Shown: positions 47,221 to 55,776, numbered from the stretch's first letter. The stretch is DNA of 64,000 bases from Burkholderia cepacia (GCF_029962485.1 NZ_CP073638.1:1798001-1862000); one strand, 5' to 3'. Translations and numbers: made by a program. Notes: generated by a model from the sequence alone, not told the origin.

Positions 47221-47631
47221 TCAGGCACGCGGCGCGGTCAGCACCGACAGTCGCGTGATGCCGGCGTGCTCGATTGCGGCCATCAACTTCGCGACGGTGC
47301 CGTACGGCACATGCTCGTCGGCCTGCAGATCCAGCGCGACGTCGGGCCGGCCCGCTTTCAGCGCGGCCAGCTCGGCCGGCACCGTGGCGAGCGCGACCGC
47401 ACGCTTGTCGAGATACACGACACCCTTCGCGTCGACGCTCACGGTGACGTTCGGCTTGCGGTCGGCCGGCGCGGTGGCGACTGTGTTCGGGAGCGTCACG
47501 TGTACCGCGTTGTTGAGCAGCGGCGCGGTGACGATGAAGGCGACGAGCAGCACGAGCATCACGTCGACGAGCGGCGTGATGTTGATTTCGCTGAGCACGT
47601 CGTCGTTGTCGGAAGAGGACGAGAAAGCCAT
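47221..47631 (-). CDS. exbD: ExbD, energy-transducing inner-membrane protein
   Basis: A 136-aa ExbD/TolR protein. A single transmembrane helix (about 20-38; PLVDVMLVLLVAFIVTAPLL) carries the essential Asp23, part of the proton path. The periplasmic domain follows (VSVDAKGVVYLDKRAV, ALDLQADEHVPYGTVAKLMAAIEHAGI). With ExbB and TonB it harnesses the proton gradient for outer-membrane transport. Its ATG overlaps the TAA of exbB by one base (TAATG). It lies inside an operon of desulfurising enzymes, so it probably powers the nearby TonB-dependent receptor. Confidence 0.93.
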   Translation of the reverse strand: MAFSSSSDNDDVLSEINITPLVDVMLVLLVAFIVTAPLLNNAVHVTLPNTVATAPADRKPNVTVSVDAKGVVYLDKRAVALATVPAELAALKAGRPDVALDLQADEHVPYGTVAKLMAAIEHAGITRLSVLTAPRA

Positions 47632-48347
47632 TACGCGAACGCCTCCTGACGGGTGTCGCCGGCACGGCCTGCCGGTGCCGCAGCGGGCACGGCGGCCGGC
47701 ACGCGGAAGCCGGCCTTCTGCGCGAGCGTGACGAAGTCGGTCGCGAACGCGTCGAGGTCGGCCGATGCAGCCTTCACGCGGCGTACGAAGAAGTTGTACG
47801 CGAGCACGGCCGGCACCGCGACCGCGATGCCGATCCCGGTCGCGACGAGCGCCTCGCCGATCGGCCCCGCGACGACGTCGATGCTCGCCGATGCGCTGTG
47901 CGTGATCGCGGTCAGCGCATGGATGATGCCGAACACGGTGCCGAACAGGCCCACGAACGGCGCGGTGCTGCCGATCGATGCGAGCACGGCAAGCCCCGCT
48001 TCCTCGCGCCGGCGCGCATTGTGGATCTGCTGCCGCAGGTGACGTTCGAGCAGGTCGTGGCGGCTCCAGCTGTGTTCGAGATCGTGCGCGCTGCTTTCGT
48101 CGGCGCGCCGGAGCGCGTCGAAGCCCGTCGCGGCGAGTTCGCCCACGGGGCTGTTCGCGCCGTCGAGTGCGGCCGCATCGTGGAAGCTGTTTGCAGCCCA
48201 GAACGCGCTGACGTAACGCCGATTGCGGGCGCTCGACCGCAGGCTCTGGATCGCCTTCACGACGATCAGCGTCCACGTGACGACGGAGAAGACGACGAGC
48301 AGCCAGAGCGCGCCCTGGACGATGAAGGTGGTCGGAATACCGTTCAT
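47631..48347 (-). CDS. exbB: ExbB, proton-channel subunit
   Basis: A 238-aa ExbB/TolQ/MotA-family protein with three transmembrane helices: about 10-30 (GALWLLVVFSVVTWTLIVVKAI), 125-150 (IGSTAPFVGLFGTVFGIIHAL) and 165-190 (GPIGEALVATGIGIAVAVPAVLAYNFFVRR). The GLFGTVFGI and EALVATGIGIAVAVPAV motifs are characteristic, and the Thr/Glu residues there line the proton path. It forms a complex with ExbD and TonB. It is coupled to exbD by an overlap and lies 41 bp after tonB. Confidence 0.93.
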   Translation of the reverse strand: MNGIPTTFIVQGALWLLVVFSVVTWTLIVVKAIQSLRSSARNRRYVSAFWAANSFHDAAALDGANSPVGELAATGFDALRRADESSAHDLEHSWSRHDLLERHLRQQIHNARRREEAGLAVLASIGSTAPFVGLFGTVFGIIHALTAITHSASASIDVVAGPIGEALVATGIGIAVAVPAVLAYNFFVRRVKAASADLDAFATDFVTLAQKAGFRVPAAVPAAAPAGRAGDTRQEAFA

Positions 48348-48388
48348 GATGTGAGTTCCTTGAAAAATGTGGCGGGCGGCCCGACGGG

Positions 48389-49192
48389 TCAGCCCAGCTT
48401 GAAATCGATCGGCACGTTGACCCAGCCGTCGACGGCTTCGTCACCGCGCTTCGCGGGCACGAACGTCCAGCGCTTCACGGCAGCCACCGCCGCGTTGTCG
48501 AGCAGGCGGCGGCCGCTGCTCGTGCGAACGTCGACGGAATCGGGCGTGCCGTTCGCGAGCACGTGCACGCGCAGCACGACGTGCCCTTCCCAGCCCTGGT
48601 CCTGCGCGAATGCCGGGTAGTCGGGCGCCGGGTTGCGCAAGTACGCCGCGTCGCCGATCGGTGCGGTTTCGCGCACGGGTGCGGCCGGCGCCGGCGCCGC
48701 GGCGGCCGGGGCCGCGATGGCTGGCGCCGTCGGCGCGGGCGCGGCTTCGCGCGACGCCTGCGGCACGGCGGCCGGTGCGGGCGCCGGATGCGGAACGGCC
48801 GCGCGCGGCGTCTGCGGCTTCGGCGGGGTCGGCGCCTGCTTCAGCGGCTTCGGCGGCACGACCGGCGGCGGCGGATGCGCGGCCTGCGGCAGCGGCTCGG
48901 GCGGCCGTGTCAGTTCCACCGTCATCGGCAGTGGCCGTGGCGGCTGCACGGGCGGTGCGGCGGGCGCGCGCGCAGCCAGTAGCGCCACACCCGCATGGAG
49001 CACCGCGACGGCCAGCCCAATCGCGCCCACGCCGCGCCATCCGTTCGCAGGTACCGGCCGTGCGTCAGCCTGCGCGGACGGCACCACCGAAGGCGGCCGC
49101 GCAACCGCTGCAACCGCCGCCGCGCGGGGCGCTGCACGCGCCGCATGCCGGCGCGCCGGCGGCGCGCCGTATTCCATCGTCAGCCCTGTCAT
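48389..49192 (-). CDS. tonB: TonB, energy-transducing periplasmic-spanning protein
   Basis: A 267-aa TonB protein. An N-terminal cytoplasmic stretch of about 50 Ala/Pro-rich residues precedes the membrane helix (about 55-73; VGAIGLAVAVLHAGVALLAARA; it contains the usual His). A long Pro/Ala/Lys-rich spacer spans the periplasm (about 80-180), and the C-terminal receptor-binding domain holds NPAPDYPAFAQDQGWEGHVVLRVHV and AVKRWTFVPAKRG. It is the third gene of the monooxygenase operon, between a DszB-like gene and exbB, so it is a TonB system dedicated to this pathway. Confidence 0.93.
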   Translation of the reverse strand: MTGLTMEYGAPPARRHAARAAPRAAAVAAVARPPSVVPSAQADARPVPANGWRGVGAIGLAVAVLHAGVALLAARAPAAPPVQPPRPLPMTVELTRPPEPLPQAAHPPPPVVPPKPLKQAPTPPKPQTPRAAVPHPAPAPAAVPQASREAAPAPTAPAIAAPAAAAPAPAAPVRETAPIGDAAYLRNPAPDYPAFAQDQGWEGHVVLRVHVLANGTPDSVDVRTSSGRRLLDNAAVAAVKRWTFVPAKRGDEAVDGWVNVPIDFKLG

Positions 49193-49225
49193 GTTCGACT
49201 CCTTGCAATGACGCGCCGCGGCGCG

Positions 49226-50272
49226 CTACGCGACCCACGCATGGCGGTGCCGGTCGATCTGCGTGAACGGCGCCGGATCGATCCAGGCGCGCGCGTCGAA
49301 ATCGCGTTCGAGAAAGCCCCACTCGACGAGGAAATCCTTGAACGCGACCAGACCGTCGATCGACGTCGGCGCGAGCCCCGTCTCCAGATGGCGGTGCACA
49401 TCCGCGCCGTACGCGTAGCGCACCCACTCGTCGGACGCGCGCGTTTCGCGGCCGATATAGGCGACCGTCTCCGCCGGGTGGCGCGCGGCCCAGTCGCCCG
49501 CACCGACCACGACCGACAGGAAGCGGCTCACGAGATCGGGGCGCGCGTCGATCAGCGCGCGGTCGACGGTCAGCGTGCGCGGCGTGCCGTTGCCGATCCG
49601 CACCAGCGGATCGGGATGCGCGCCGAGATCGATGACGACCTGCGCGTCGATCAGGTGCACGGTTTCCAGCCCTGCCACGCCCTTCACGAACACCGCGTCG
49701 ACGTCGCCGCGCACGAGCGCCGCGATCTCGATTCCGTACTCGTGCGGGCCGCGCGTGAACGAAGCAGGCCCGGTGTGGCGCTCGCGCGTATCGGGCAGGT
49801 CGACCCATTCGGCGTCGCCGTGGCCGAGCCCTTCCAGCTCGAGCGCGCTCAGGAAGCCCTTCAGCGCAGCGGCCCGCCAGAAGTCGATGCTGATCGGATG
49901 ACGCGGCAACCCGAGCCGCCGGCCGCGCAGATCGCGCGCGGTGCGGATGCCGCGCTCGGGCAGCGTGACGATCGCCTGGAATTCGTTGGTCCACGACAGG
50001 CCGATCACACGCGTATCGGCGCCGCGTGCCCGCGCCCATAGCGCGGGAATGTTGCCGCCCTGCCGGAACGAGTGCGGCAGGCTGTGATCGAAGTGGGATT
50101 CGCGCTTGTCGGCATCGGCCGTCTCCTGCAGCGAATTCAGCACGATGCCTTCCGGCCCGAACTCTTCGTCGAACCAGCCGCGATGCACGGCGATGCCGAG
50201 CGCGGTCGGCACCGGGCAGCGCGTATACCAGAGTGCGTCGCAGGCGGTGGCCTGCGCAGCTAGTGTCGTCAT
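49226..50272 (-). CDS. DszB-like sulfinate desulfinase, copy 2
   Basis: A 348-aa cytoplasmic protein paralogous to copies 1 and 3. The DszB active-site positions are complete: Cys19 in WYTRCPVPTALG, His60 and Arg70 in SHFDHSLPHSFRQGG and Gly73; His60, Arg70 and Gly73 even share DszB numbering. Other shared blocks are IGLSWTNEFQAIVTLPERGI, RDLRGRRLGLPRH and IEIAALVRGDVDAVFVKGVAG. No signal peptide is present. It should release sulfite from a sulfinate that the SsuD-like monooxygenase or another enzyme provides. It follows the monooxygenase gene by 50 bp and precedes tonB by 33 bp. Confidence 0.78.
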   Translation of the reverse strand: MTTLAAQATACDALWYTRCPVPTALGIAVHRGWFDEEFGPEGIVLNSLQETADADKRESHFDHSLPHSFRQGGNIPALWARARGADTRVIGLSWTNEFQAIVTLPERGIRTARDLRGRRLGLPRHPISIDFWRAAALKGFLSALELEGLGHGDAEWVDLPDTRERHTGPASFTRGPHEYGIEIAALVRGDVDAVFVKGVAGLETVHLIDAQVVIDLGAHPDPLVRIGNGTPRTLTVDRALIDARPDLVSRFLSVVVGAGDWAARHPAETVAYIGRETRASDEWVRYAYGADVHRHLETGLAPTSIDGLVAFKDFLVEWGFLERDFDARAWIDPAPFTQIDRHRHAWVA

Positions 50273-50322
50273 GGTGAGTGTCCTTGTCGATTTCGTTGAG
50301 ACGCGCGGCGAGAAAGCCGCGC

Positions 50323-51495
50323 TCAGGCGCCGGCCATGCGCAGCGCTGCCTGCGTGCCGCGTGCGTTCAGCGCGCCGTCGACGAGCGGCAGCACTTCCTC
50401 GCCCACGCGGTACGCCTCTTCGAGATGCGGATTGCTCGCCAGGATGAAGGTCGACACGCCAATGTCGACGTATTCCGCGAGCCGCTCGGCCACCTGCTCG
50501 TGGCTGCCGACGATCACGCAGCCGGGGCCGCCGCGGATCTGCGACATCCCGGCCCACAGGTTCGGGCCGACGATCAAGTCGTCGAAGTGCTGCGTGTTGC
50601 CCTGATGCAGCGCGAACTGGCGTTTCGCGCCGACCGATTCCGACGATTCGCCGCGCCCGCCAAAACCGCTGCGCGTCGTGTCGCCCACCGTCGCGAACAT
50701 CTGCCGCAATTCGGCCCAAGCCTGCTCCTCGGTCTCGCGCGCCAGGATGTCGATGCGCATGCCGAAGCGCAGGTCGCGCTCGGCGTTCTGCCGGTCGAGC
50801 GCGCGGCGCGCCGCATCGATCACTTCCTTCTGCTTCGCCAGCGGCTCCCCCCAGCTCAGATGCACATCGCCGTGCTTCGCGGCGACCGCGAGCGCGGCGT
50901 CGCTGGCGCCGGCCAGGTAGAGCCGCGGCGGCTTCTGCCCACTCAGTGGGGGCAGCAGGCCGCCGGCTTCGACGCGATAGAAGCGGCCATCGAACGTGAA
51001 CGGCTCGCCGGCCGCGACACCCTTCACGACGTCGAGGAATTCGTCGGTGCGCGCATAGCGACTGTCGTGATCGATGAAGTCGCCATATGCGCGCTGGTCG
51101 GGGCCGCCACCGCCCGTGACGACGTTCCACTCGACGCGGCCGCGGCTGATCCGCTGCAGGCTCGCGGCCATCTGGGCCGCATAGACGGGATGCACGAAAT
51201 GCGGCTGCAGCGCGATCAGCAGCCGCAGCCGGCGCGTCTCGCGCGCCAGCGCGGCCGCGACGACCCACGGCTCCTCGGTGAAGCGGAAGATCGGAATCAG
51301 CGCGCCATGGAAGCCGGCAATGTCGGCCGCGCGGGCGACCTGCGACAGATAGTCGATGTAGCCGAAATCGTCGTCGTCGACTTTCGGCGCGACGCGCGAT
51401 GCGCGCTGGCGGTTCCATTCGCCGCGCGTATGCAGATCGTGCGCGCGCCTGCCGTCGCCGTGCATCGGCAGGCGCCACAGAAATTCAACAGCCAT
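50323..51495 (-). CDS. SsuD-like alkanesulfonate monooxygenase (luciferase-like)
   Basis: A 390-aa reduced-flavin-dependent monooxygenase of the bacterial luciferase family, closest to SsuD, which cleaves alkanesulfonates into aldehyde and sulfite. Matching blocks: LWRLPMHGDG at the start, FNVVTG-type VEWNVVTGG, YLAGASDAALAVAAKHGDVHLSWGEP, LIVGPNLWAGMSQIRGG and NPHLEEAYRVGEEVLPLVDGA. The SsuD active site differs: the position of Cys54 is Thr73 (RFTEEPW), and that of His228 is Asp249 (RFGMRID), while Arg226 and Arg297 have counterparts. The substrate may therefore not be a simple alkanesulfonate. It leads the operon and has a sigma-54 promoter. Confidence 0.88.
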   Translation of the reverse strand: MAVEFLWRLPMHGDGRRAHDLHTRGEWNRQRASRVAPKVDDDDFGYIDYLSQVARAADIAGFHGALIPIFRFTEEPWVVAAALARETRRLRLLIALQPHFVHPVYAAQMAASLQRISRGRVEWNVVTGGGGPDQRAYGDFIDHDSRYARTDEFLDVVKGVAAGEPFTFDGRFYRVEAGGLLPPLSGQKPPRLYLAGASDAALAVAAKHGDVHLSWGEPLAKQKEVIDAARRALDRQNAERDLRFGMRIDILARETEEQAWAELRQMFATVGDTTRSGFGGRGESSESVGAKRQFALHQGNTQHFDDLIVGPNLWAGMSQIRGGPGCVIVGSHEQVAERLAEYVDIGVSTFILASNPHLEEAYRVGEEVLPLVDGALNARGTQAALRMAGA

Positions 51496-51565
51496 CGGGG
51501 TTCTCCTTGTCGGCCCGTTCGGATTGCGTGCGGCACCGGCGTGCCGCGCGTATGCAGCGCTGTAA

Positions 51566-51581
51566 AGCACGCGGTGTGCCA
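51566..51581 (-). promoter_or_regulatory. Sigma-54 promoter of the monooxygenase operon
   Basis: On the minus strand TGGCACA-CCGC-GTGCT fits TGGCACG-N4-TTGCW with two mismatches and exact GG/GC spacing. The leader to the ATG at 51495 is about 60 nt. It faces away from the plus-strand promoter at 51852. Confidence 0.7.
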
Positions 51582-51730
51582 ACGCGCTCGCCGCCCCGCA
51601 TGCGCGGCCGCCGGCCAGCACGCGCGACGCCTTGCGGGCCGGGCGTCGACGGCAATCAAGGGACACCCACCGCACATTGCCGACATCACGCGAACGAACC
51701 GTCGTCGTGCTGCTGCACCGGCCGCACCGG

Positions 51731-51776
51731 TGCTGCACGCGCAACAGCACCGGACGCGACTGTTGCTCACGCAACA
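51731..51776. promoter_or_regulatory. Paired activator-binding repeats between divergent sigma-54 promoters
   Basis: TGTTGC-TCAC-GCAACA (51761-51776) is a perfect inverted repeat; TGCTGC-ACGC-GCAACA (51731-51746) is a near copy exactly 30 bp away, about three helical turns. They lie 76-180 bp from the two sigma-54 promoters, as enhancer sites for a sigma-54 activator would. The likely binder is the SfnR-like protein encoded at 55767-56885. Confidence 0.65.
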
Positions 51777-51851
51777 GGCGATGCGCCGGCCGACACGCCA
51801 TGCATCGCGCGCGATGCCCGCGCCGCGTGCCGCACGGCCGTCTCCGCTCAC

Positions 51852-51867
51852 TGGCCCGGAACTTGCA
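51852..51867 (+). promoter_or_regulatory. Sigma-54 promoter of the third DszB-like gene and ABC transporter
   Basis: TGGCCCG-GAAC-TTGCA matches the consensus TGGCACG-N4-TTGCW with a single mismatch and correct spacing. The leader to the ATG at 51936 is about 56 nt. Confidence 0.78.
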
Positions 51868-51935
51868 ACGTGGTACGGCCCGCGCGTGCGACACCGCGCA
51901 TCGACCACGCTTACCCAGACAGGGGAATCTCACAC

Positions 51936-53012
51936 ATGACAGACAGGCCCGATTCGTCATCGGACAAGCAGCAGACGTTCTGGTACGCCCGATCGCCCGT
52001 GCCGACGCCGCTCGGCATTGCCGTGCACCTCGGCTGGCTCAATGGCGAGACGTCGGCCGACGGCGTCGCGATCCGCTCGCCGCGCGGCGCCACGCGGCAC
52101 GACGTGTCGTCGATCAGCGATCACACGCTCGCGCAGTCGTTCCGCCAGGGTGGCAGCATCCCCGCGATGTGGGCACGCTCGAACGACGCAAACACGCGCG
52201 TGATCGGACTGTCGTGGGTCGACGAATCGCAATTGATCCTCACGCGGCCCGAGTCGGGCATCCGCTCGGTGAAAGCCTTGCGCGGGCGCCGGATCGCGAT
52301 CCCGAGCCGCCCCGACGACCGCATCGACATCTTTCGCGCGTCGGCGCTGCGCGGCTTCGTCAACGCGCTGAGCCTCGACGGATTGACCACGCGCGACGTC
52401 GAGCTCGTCGACGTGCGAGCCCGCACGCTACAGGCCGTCGGGCCCGCGCGCGCGGCAGACCTGTTCGCGTCGCCCCATGGCTTTTCGAGCCGCGCGCTGT
52501 ACGCGGCCGAAGCCGGCGCGCTGCTGCGCGGCGAAGTCGACGCGATCTACGTCAAGGGCTCGACCGGCCTCGAGATCGCGCAGCTGATCGGCGCGCACGT
52601 CGTGATCGACATCGGCTTCCATCCGGAGCGCTCGATCCGCAACAACAACGGCACGCCGCGCCCGCTGACGGTCAACGCGGACGTGCTCGCGAACCATCCG
52701 GACATCGTTGCCGGCTTCCTGAAGCTCGTGGTCGCTGCCGGTGAATGGGCGAGCACGCATCCCGACGAAACCGCCCACTACGTCGCCGGCGAAACCGCGT
52801 CGTCGATCGACTGGGTGCGCGCCGCATACGGCAATCAGCTGCACCGCCATCTCGGCGTCAATCTCGACGACGAATCGATCGCCGCGCTCGACGAATTCAA
52901 GACGTTCCTGCACATCCACGGCTTTCTGGAGGCCGACTTCGACGTCTCCGACTGGATCGACCCGCGCCCGCTCGCCGACGTGCTGCGGCCGTCGCTGCAG
53001 AAGCGCGCGTGA
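51936..53012 (+). CDS. DszB-like protein, copy 3, with replaced catalytic residues
   Basis: A 358-aa paralogue of the two DszB-like desulfinases (for example RVIGLSWVDESQLILTRPE and ALYAAEAGALLRGEVDAIYVKG). The catalytic Cys is Ser20 (WYARSPVPTPLG) and the position of DszB His60 is Ile60, while Arg70 and Gly73 remain (SFRQGG). In DszB, changing this Cys to Ser abolishes activity while substrate still binds, so this copy is probably a binding or regulatory pseudoenzyme. No signal peptide is present, so it is not a periplasmic binding protein. It is the first gene before an ABC transporter and has its own sigma-54 promoter. AGGGG precedes the ATG. Confidence 0.72.
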   Translation: MTDRPDSSSDKQQTFWYARSPVPTPLGIAVHLGWLNGETSADGVAIRSPRGATRHDVSSISDHTLAQSFRQGGSIPAMWARSNDANTRVIGLSWVDESQLILTRPESGIRSVKALRGRRIAIPSRPDDRIDIFRASALRGFVNALSLDGLTTRDVELVDVRARTLQAVGPARAADLFASPHGFSSRALYAAEAGALLRGEVDAIYVKGSTGLEIAQLIGAHVVIDIGFHPERSIRNNNGTPRPLTVNADVLANHPDIVAGFLKLVVAAGEWASTHPDETAHYVAGETASSIDWVRAAYGNQLHRHLGVNLDDESIAALDEFKTFLHIHGFLEADFDVSDWIDPRPLADVLRPSLQKRA

Positions 53013-53043
53013 GCCCCTTTACCGTTCACTGTTCGGGACCATC

Positions 53044-54150
53044 ATGAAACACACGCTTTCCCTCGCCGTGCTGCACCGCCAGCTCCGCACACTGCTCGCC
53101 GCGCTGCCGCTGGCCGCCGCATCGCTCGCGGCACCAGCCGCGCATGCGCAAGACGCCCCCAAGGTCGTACGCATCGCCGTCGTCGCGTATTCGAGCGGCG
53201 GCAAGACGCAATATGCAGGCGCCTCCGCATTGATCGACGCCGACAAGTCGCTCGAGAAAGCGCTCGCCGCCCGGCACGTGAAGCTGCAATGGGTGCCCGT
53301 GTCGACCGCGGCGGTCGGCACGCTCGTCAACGAGGCATTCACGAACGGCAGCATCGATTTCGCGGGCTACGGCGACCTGCCGTCGGTCGTCGTCAACGCA
53401 TCGGGCACGCACACGCGCCTGATCGTGCCGGGCGGCGTCGGCAGCAACACGTATCTCGTCGTGCCGGCCGGCTCGGCCGCGAAATCGATCGTCGACCTGA
53501 AGGGCAAGCGCATCGCGCTCAATCGCGGCCGGCCATGGGAAGTCACGTTCAGCAAGCTGCTCGCCGAGAACGGGCTGAAGCTGTCCGACTTCAAGATCTA
53601 CAACCTCGATCCGCAGGCCGGCGCGGCGGCCGTCGCGGCCGGCCGCGTCGACGGCTTCTTCACGCTGTCCGACGCGTATTCGCTCGTCGACAAAAATGTC
53701 GGCAAGATCATCTGGTCGACCAAGACCGCGCCCGACGACTGGAAGATGCGCTCGGAACTGTGGGCGTCCGACGATTTCGTACGACGCTACCCGGACATCA
53801 CGCAGCTCGTCGCGACGGCCTACGTGCGCGCCGCGCACTGGATCTCGCAGCCGCAGAACCGCGACGCCTACGTGAAGATCCTGAGCGCATCGGGCCAGCC
53901 CGAAAACGTGGTGCGCCGCGAATACGCGGACGAATCGACGCCGTGGAAAGAGCAATGGACGCCGCTCTTCACGCCGGCGCTGACCGGCCACTACCGCGAC
54001 GTCGTCGCGTACAGCCGCCAGGCCGGCCTGACGTCCGCGCCGGTCGACGTGAACGCGTTGCTCGCACCGACCTTCGTCGCGACCGCGCTCAAGCAGCTCG
54101 GCCTCGACGGCTACTGGCGCGCCGACGCCACGCGCGTCGCGAACCGCTGA
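53044..54150 (+). CDS. ABC transporter substrate-binding protein, sulfonate/taurine type
   Basis: A 368-aa periplasmic binding protein of the SsuA/TauA kind. The signal peptide ends AAPAAHA before QDAPKVVRIAVVAYS. Family motifs: LVNEAFTNGSIDFAGYGDLPSVVVNAS, SIVDLKGKRIALNRGRPWEVTFSKLL and AAAVAAGRVDGFFTLSDAYSLV. It probably captures the organosulfur substrate for two permeases that follow. It starts 31 bp after the third DszB-like gene, and its stop codon overlaps the next start (TGATG). Confidence 0.88.
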   Translation: MKHTLSLAVLHRQLRTLLAALPLAAASLAAPAAHAQDAPKVVRIAVVAYSSGGKTQYAGASALIDADKSLEKALAARHVKLQWVPVSTAAVGTLVNEAFTNGSIDFAGYGDLPSVVVNASGTHTRLIVPGGVGSNTYLVVPAGSAAKSIVDLKGKRIALNRGRPWEVTFSKLLAENGLKLSDFKIYNLDPQAGAAAVAAGRVDGFFTLSDAYSLVDKNVGKIIWSTKTAPDDWKMRSELWASDDFVRRYPDITQLVATAYVRAAHWISQPQNRDAYVKILSASGQPENVVRREYADESTPWKEQWTPLFTPALTGHYRDVVAYSRQAGLTSAPVDVNALLAPTFVATALKQLGLDGYWRADATRVANR

Positions 54151-54965
54151 TGCCGGCGCGCGCCCTCTCGCGGAACGGCTCGCGCGCGGTCCGCCTGCCC
54201 GGCATCGCGCGGCTCGGCGAGCACGCGCTGTGGTGGGTCACGCCCGCCGCATTCGCCGCGCTGTGGTGGCTTGCAAGCGCGCAGCGCTGGTTTCCGCCGC
54301 AGCTCGTCGTGCCGCCCGACCGGCTCGCGGCGACGTTGCTTGCGCTGCTCGACACCGGCGAGCTACACGACAACCTTCTGATCACGCTGCACCGCCTCGC
54401 GCTCGGTTTCTCGCTCGGCGCAACCGGCGGCGCAGCGTTCGGCATCCTGCTCGCACGCAGCCGGCTGTTCTCCGACTATCTGCGGCCGACGTTCGACCTG
54501 CTGCGGCAAGTGCCGACGCTCACGCTGATCCCGCTGCTGATCCTGCTGATCGGTGTCGACGAACCATTGAAGCTCGTCGTCGTCGGCAAGGCCGTGTTCT
54601 TCCCGGTCGCGCTGGCCGCGTACACGGGCGTGCACGACGCGCCGCGCGATCTCGTCGAGATGGCACGCCACTACGGGCTCGGCCGCTTCGCGCTGCTGCG
54701 CGACGTGCTGCTGCCGGCCGCGTTGCCGCCGCTGCTGACGGGCGTGCGGATCGCGCTCGCGCGCGCGTGGCTCGCGCTCGTCGCGGTCGAGCTGCTCAGT
54801 GCCGATAGCGGAATCGGCCAGATGATGGAACTCGCGCGGCAGATGCTGCGGCTCGACGTGGTGCTCGTCGACGTCGCGGTGATCGGCTTGATCGGCTTCG
54901 CGCTCGACCGATCGATCGCGCTCGTGCAGCGCTACGCATTGCGCTGGCAGTCACCCACGCGCTGA
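54150..54965 (+). CDS. ABC transporter permease, SsuC type (1)
   Basis: A 271-aa permease of the sulfonate/nitrate/taurine class. It has about six membrane segments and the BPD signature region with EMARHYGLGRFALLRDVLLPAALPPLLTGVRIALARAWLALVAVELL, the contact site for the ATPase. Its ATG overlaps the stop of the binding protein (TGATG), so they are co-translated. Together with the second permease it likely forms a heterodimeric channel; no ATP-binding protein is encoded in the window. Confidence 0.9.
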   Translation: MPARALSRNGSRAVRLPGIARLGEHALWWVTPAAFAALWWLASAQRWFPPQLVVPPDRLAATLLALLDTGELHDNLLITLHRLALGFSLGATGGAAFGILLARSRLFSDYLRPTFDLLRQVPTLTLIPLLILLIGVDEPLKLVVVGKAVFFPVALAAYTGVHDAPRDLVEMARHYGLGRFALLRDVLLPAALPPLLTGVRIALARAWLALVAVELLSADSGIGQMMELARQMLRLDVVLVDVAVIGLIGFALDRSIALVQRYALRWQSPTR

Positions 54966-54987
54966 CTTTGACTGGAACCGCTTCGGC

Positions 54988-55766
54988 ATGACCTTCGCTA
55001 CCCGTGCTTTCTCGTTCGCCCCGCTGCGCCGCCGCGCGCGCGGCCTCGTCGTACCGGCCTTGCTGGTTGCCGCATGGCAAATCGCATCGTCCGGCGACGC
55101 GGCCCATCAATACGCATTCGTGCCGCTGCAGCAGGTCGCTGCAGCGTTCGTCGAACTCGTCCGCAGCGGCGAGCTCGCGACCGATCTCGGCGCAAGCCTG
55201 CGCCGCACGACGCTCGGGCTGGCATCCGGCGTCGCGGTCGGGCTGCTGTTCGGCGCGGCGATGGCGCGTTCGACGCTCGCACGCAAGCTCGCCGAACCGG
55301 CGTTCCAGGCGCTGCGTTACGTGCCGCTGCTCGGGCTGATTCCGCTGCTGAGCCTGTGGGCCGGCACCGGCGAGTTCGCGAAGGTGTTCATCATCGCGCT
55401 CGCCGCGTTCTACCCGATGACCACCGCCAGCTTCGACGGGCTGCGCCGCGTCGATCCGCGTTATGTCGAGCTTGCGCAGTCGTATCGGCTGACGCGCATC
55501 GGCCTGTGGCGCGACGTGCTGATTCCGGGTGCGTTGCCCGACCTGTTCGCGGGCGTCCTGCAGGCCGTGCCGTTCGCGTGGATCACCGCGACCAGCAGCG
55601 AGCTGCTGTTCAACACGGGAGCCGGGGTCGGCAGCCTGATGCAGAACGCGCAGGCCGGCGCACGCGCCGACGTGCTGCTCGTATGCGTCCTGGGTGTGAC
55701 GACGCTGGCCGTCGGGATGAGCGCGTTATGCGAGCGGATCGCGCGGCGCGCGCTGCGCTGGCGCGA

Positions 55767-55776
<10 letters not shown>
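54988..55776 (+). CDS. ABC transporter permease, SsuC type (2)
   Basis: A 262-aa permease paralogous to the one before. About six membrane helices; the ATPase-contact motif is ELAQSYRLTRIGLWRDVLIPGALPDLFAGVLQAVPFAWITATSSELLF. It begins 22 bp after the first permease. Its last ten bases overlap the 3' end of the convergent regulator gene. The transporter has a binding protein and two permeases but no ATPase nearby, so it must borrow one, such as SsuB or TauB. Confidence 0.9.

Noticed and set aside
46122..53012. Reading the three DszB-like proteins as ordinary ABC binding proteins.
   Set aside because: They share the fold but lack signal peptides, and two keep the Cys, His and Arg of DszB with matching spacing. 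The binding-only role is retained just for copy 3.
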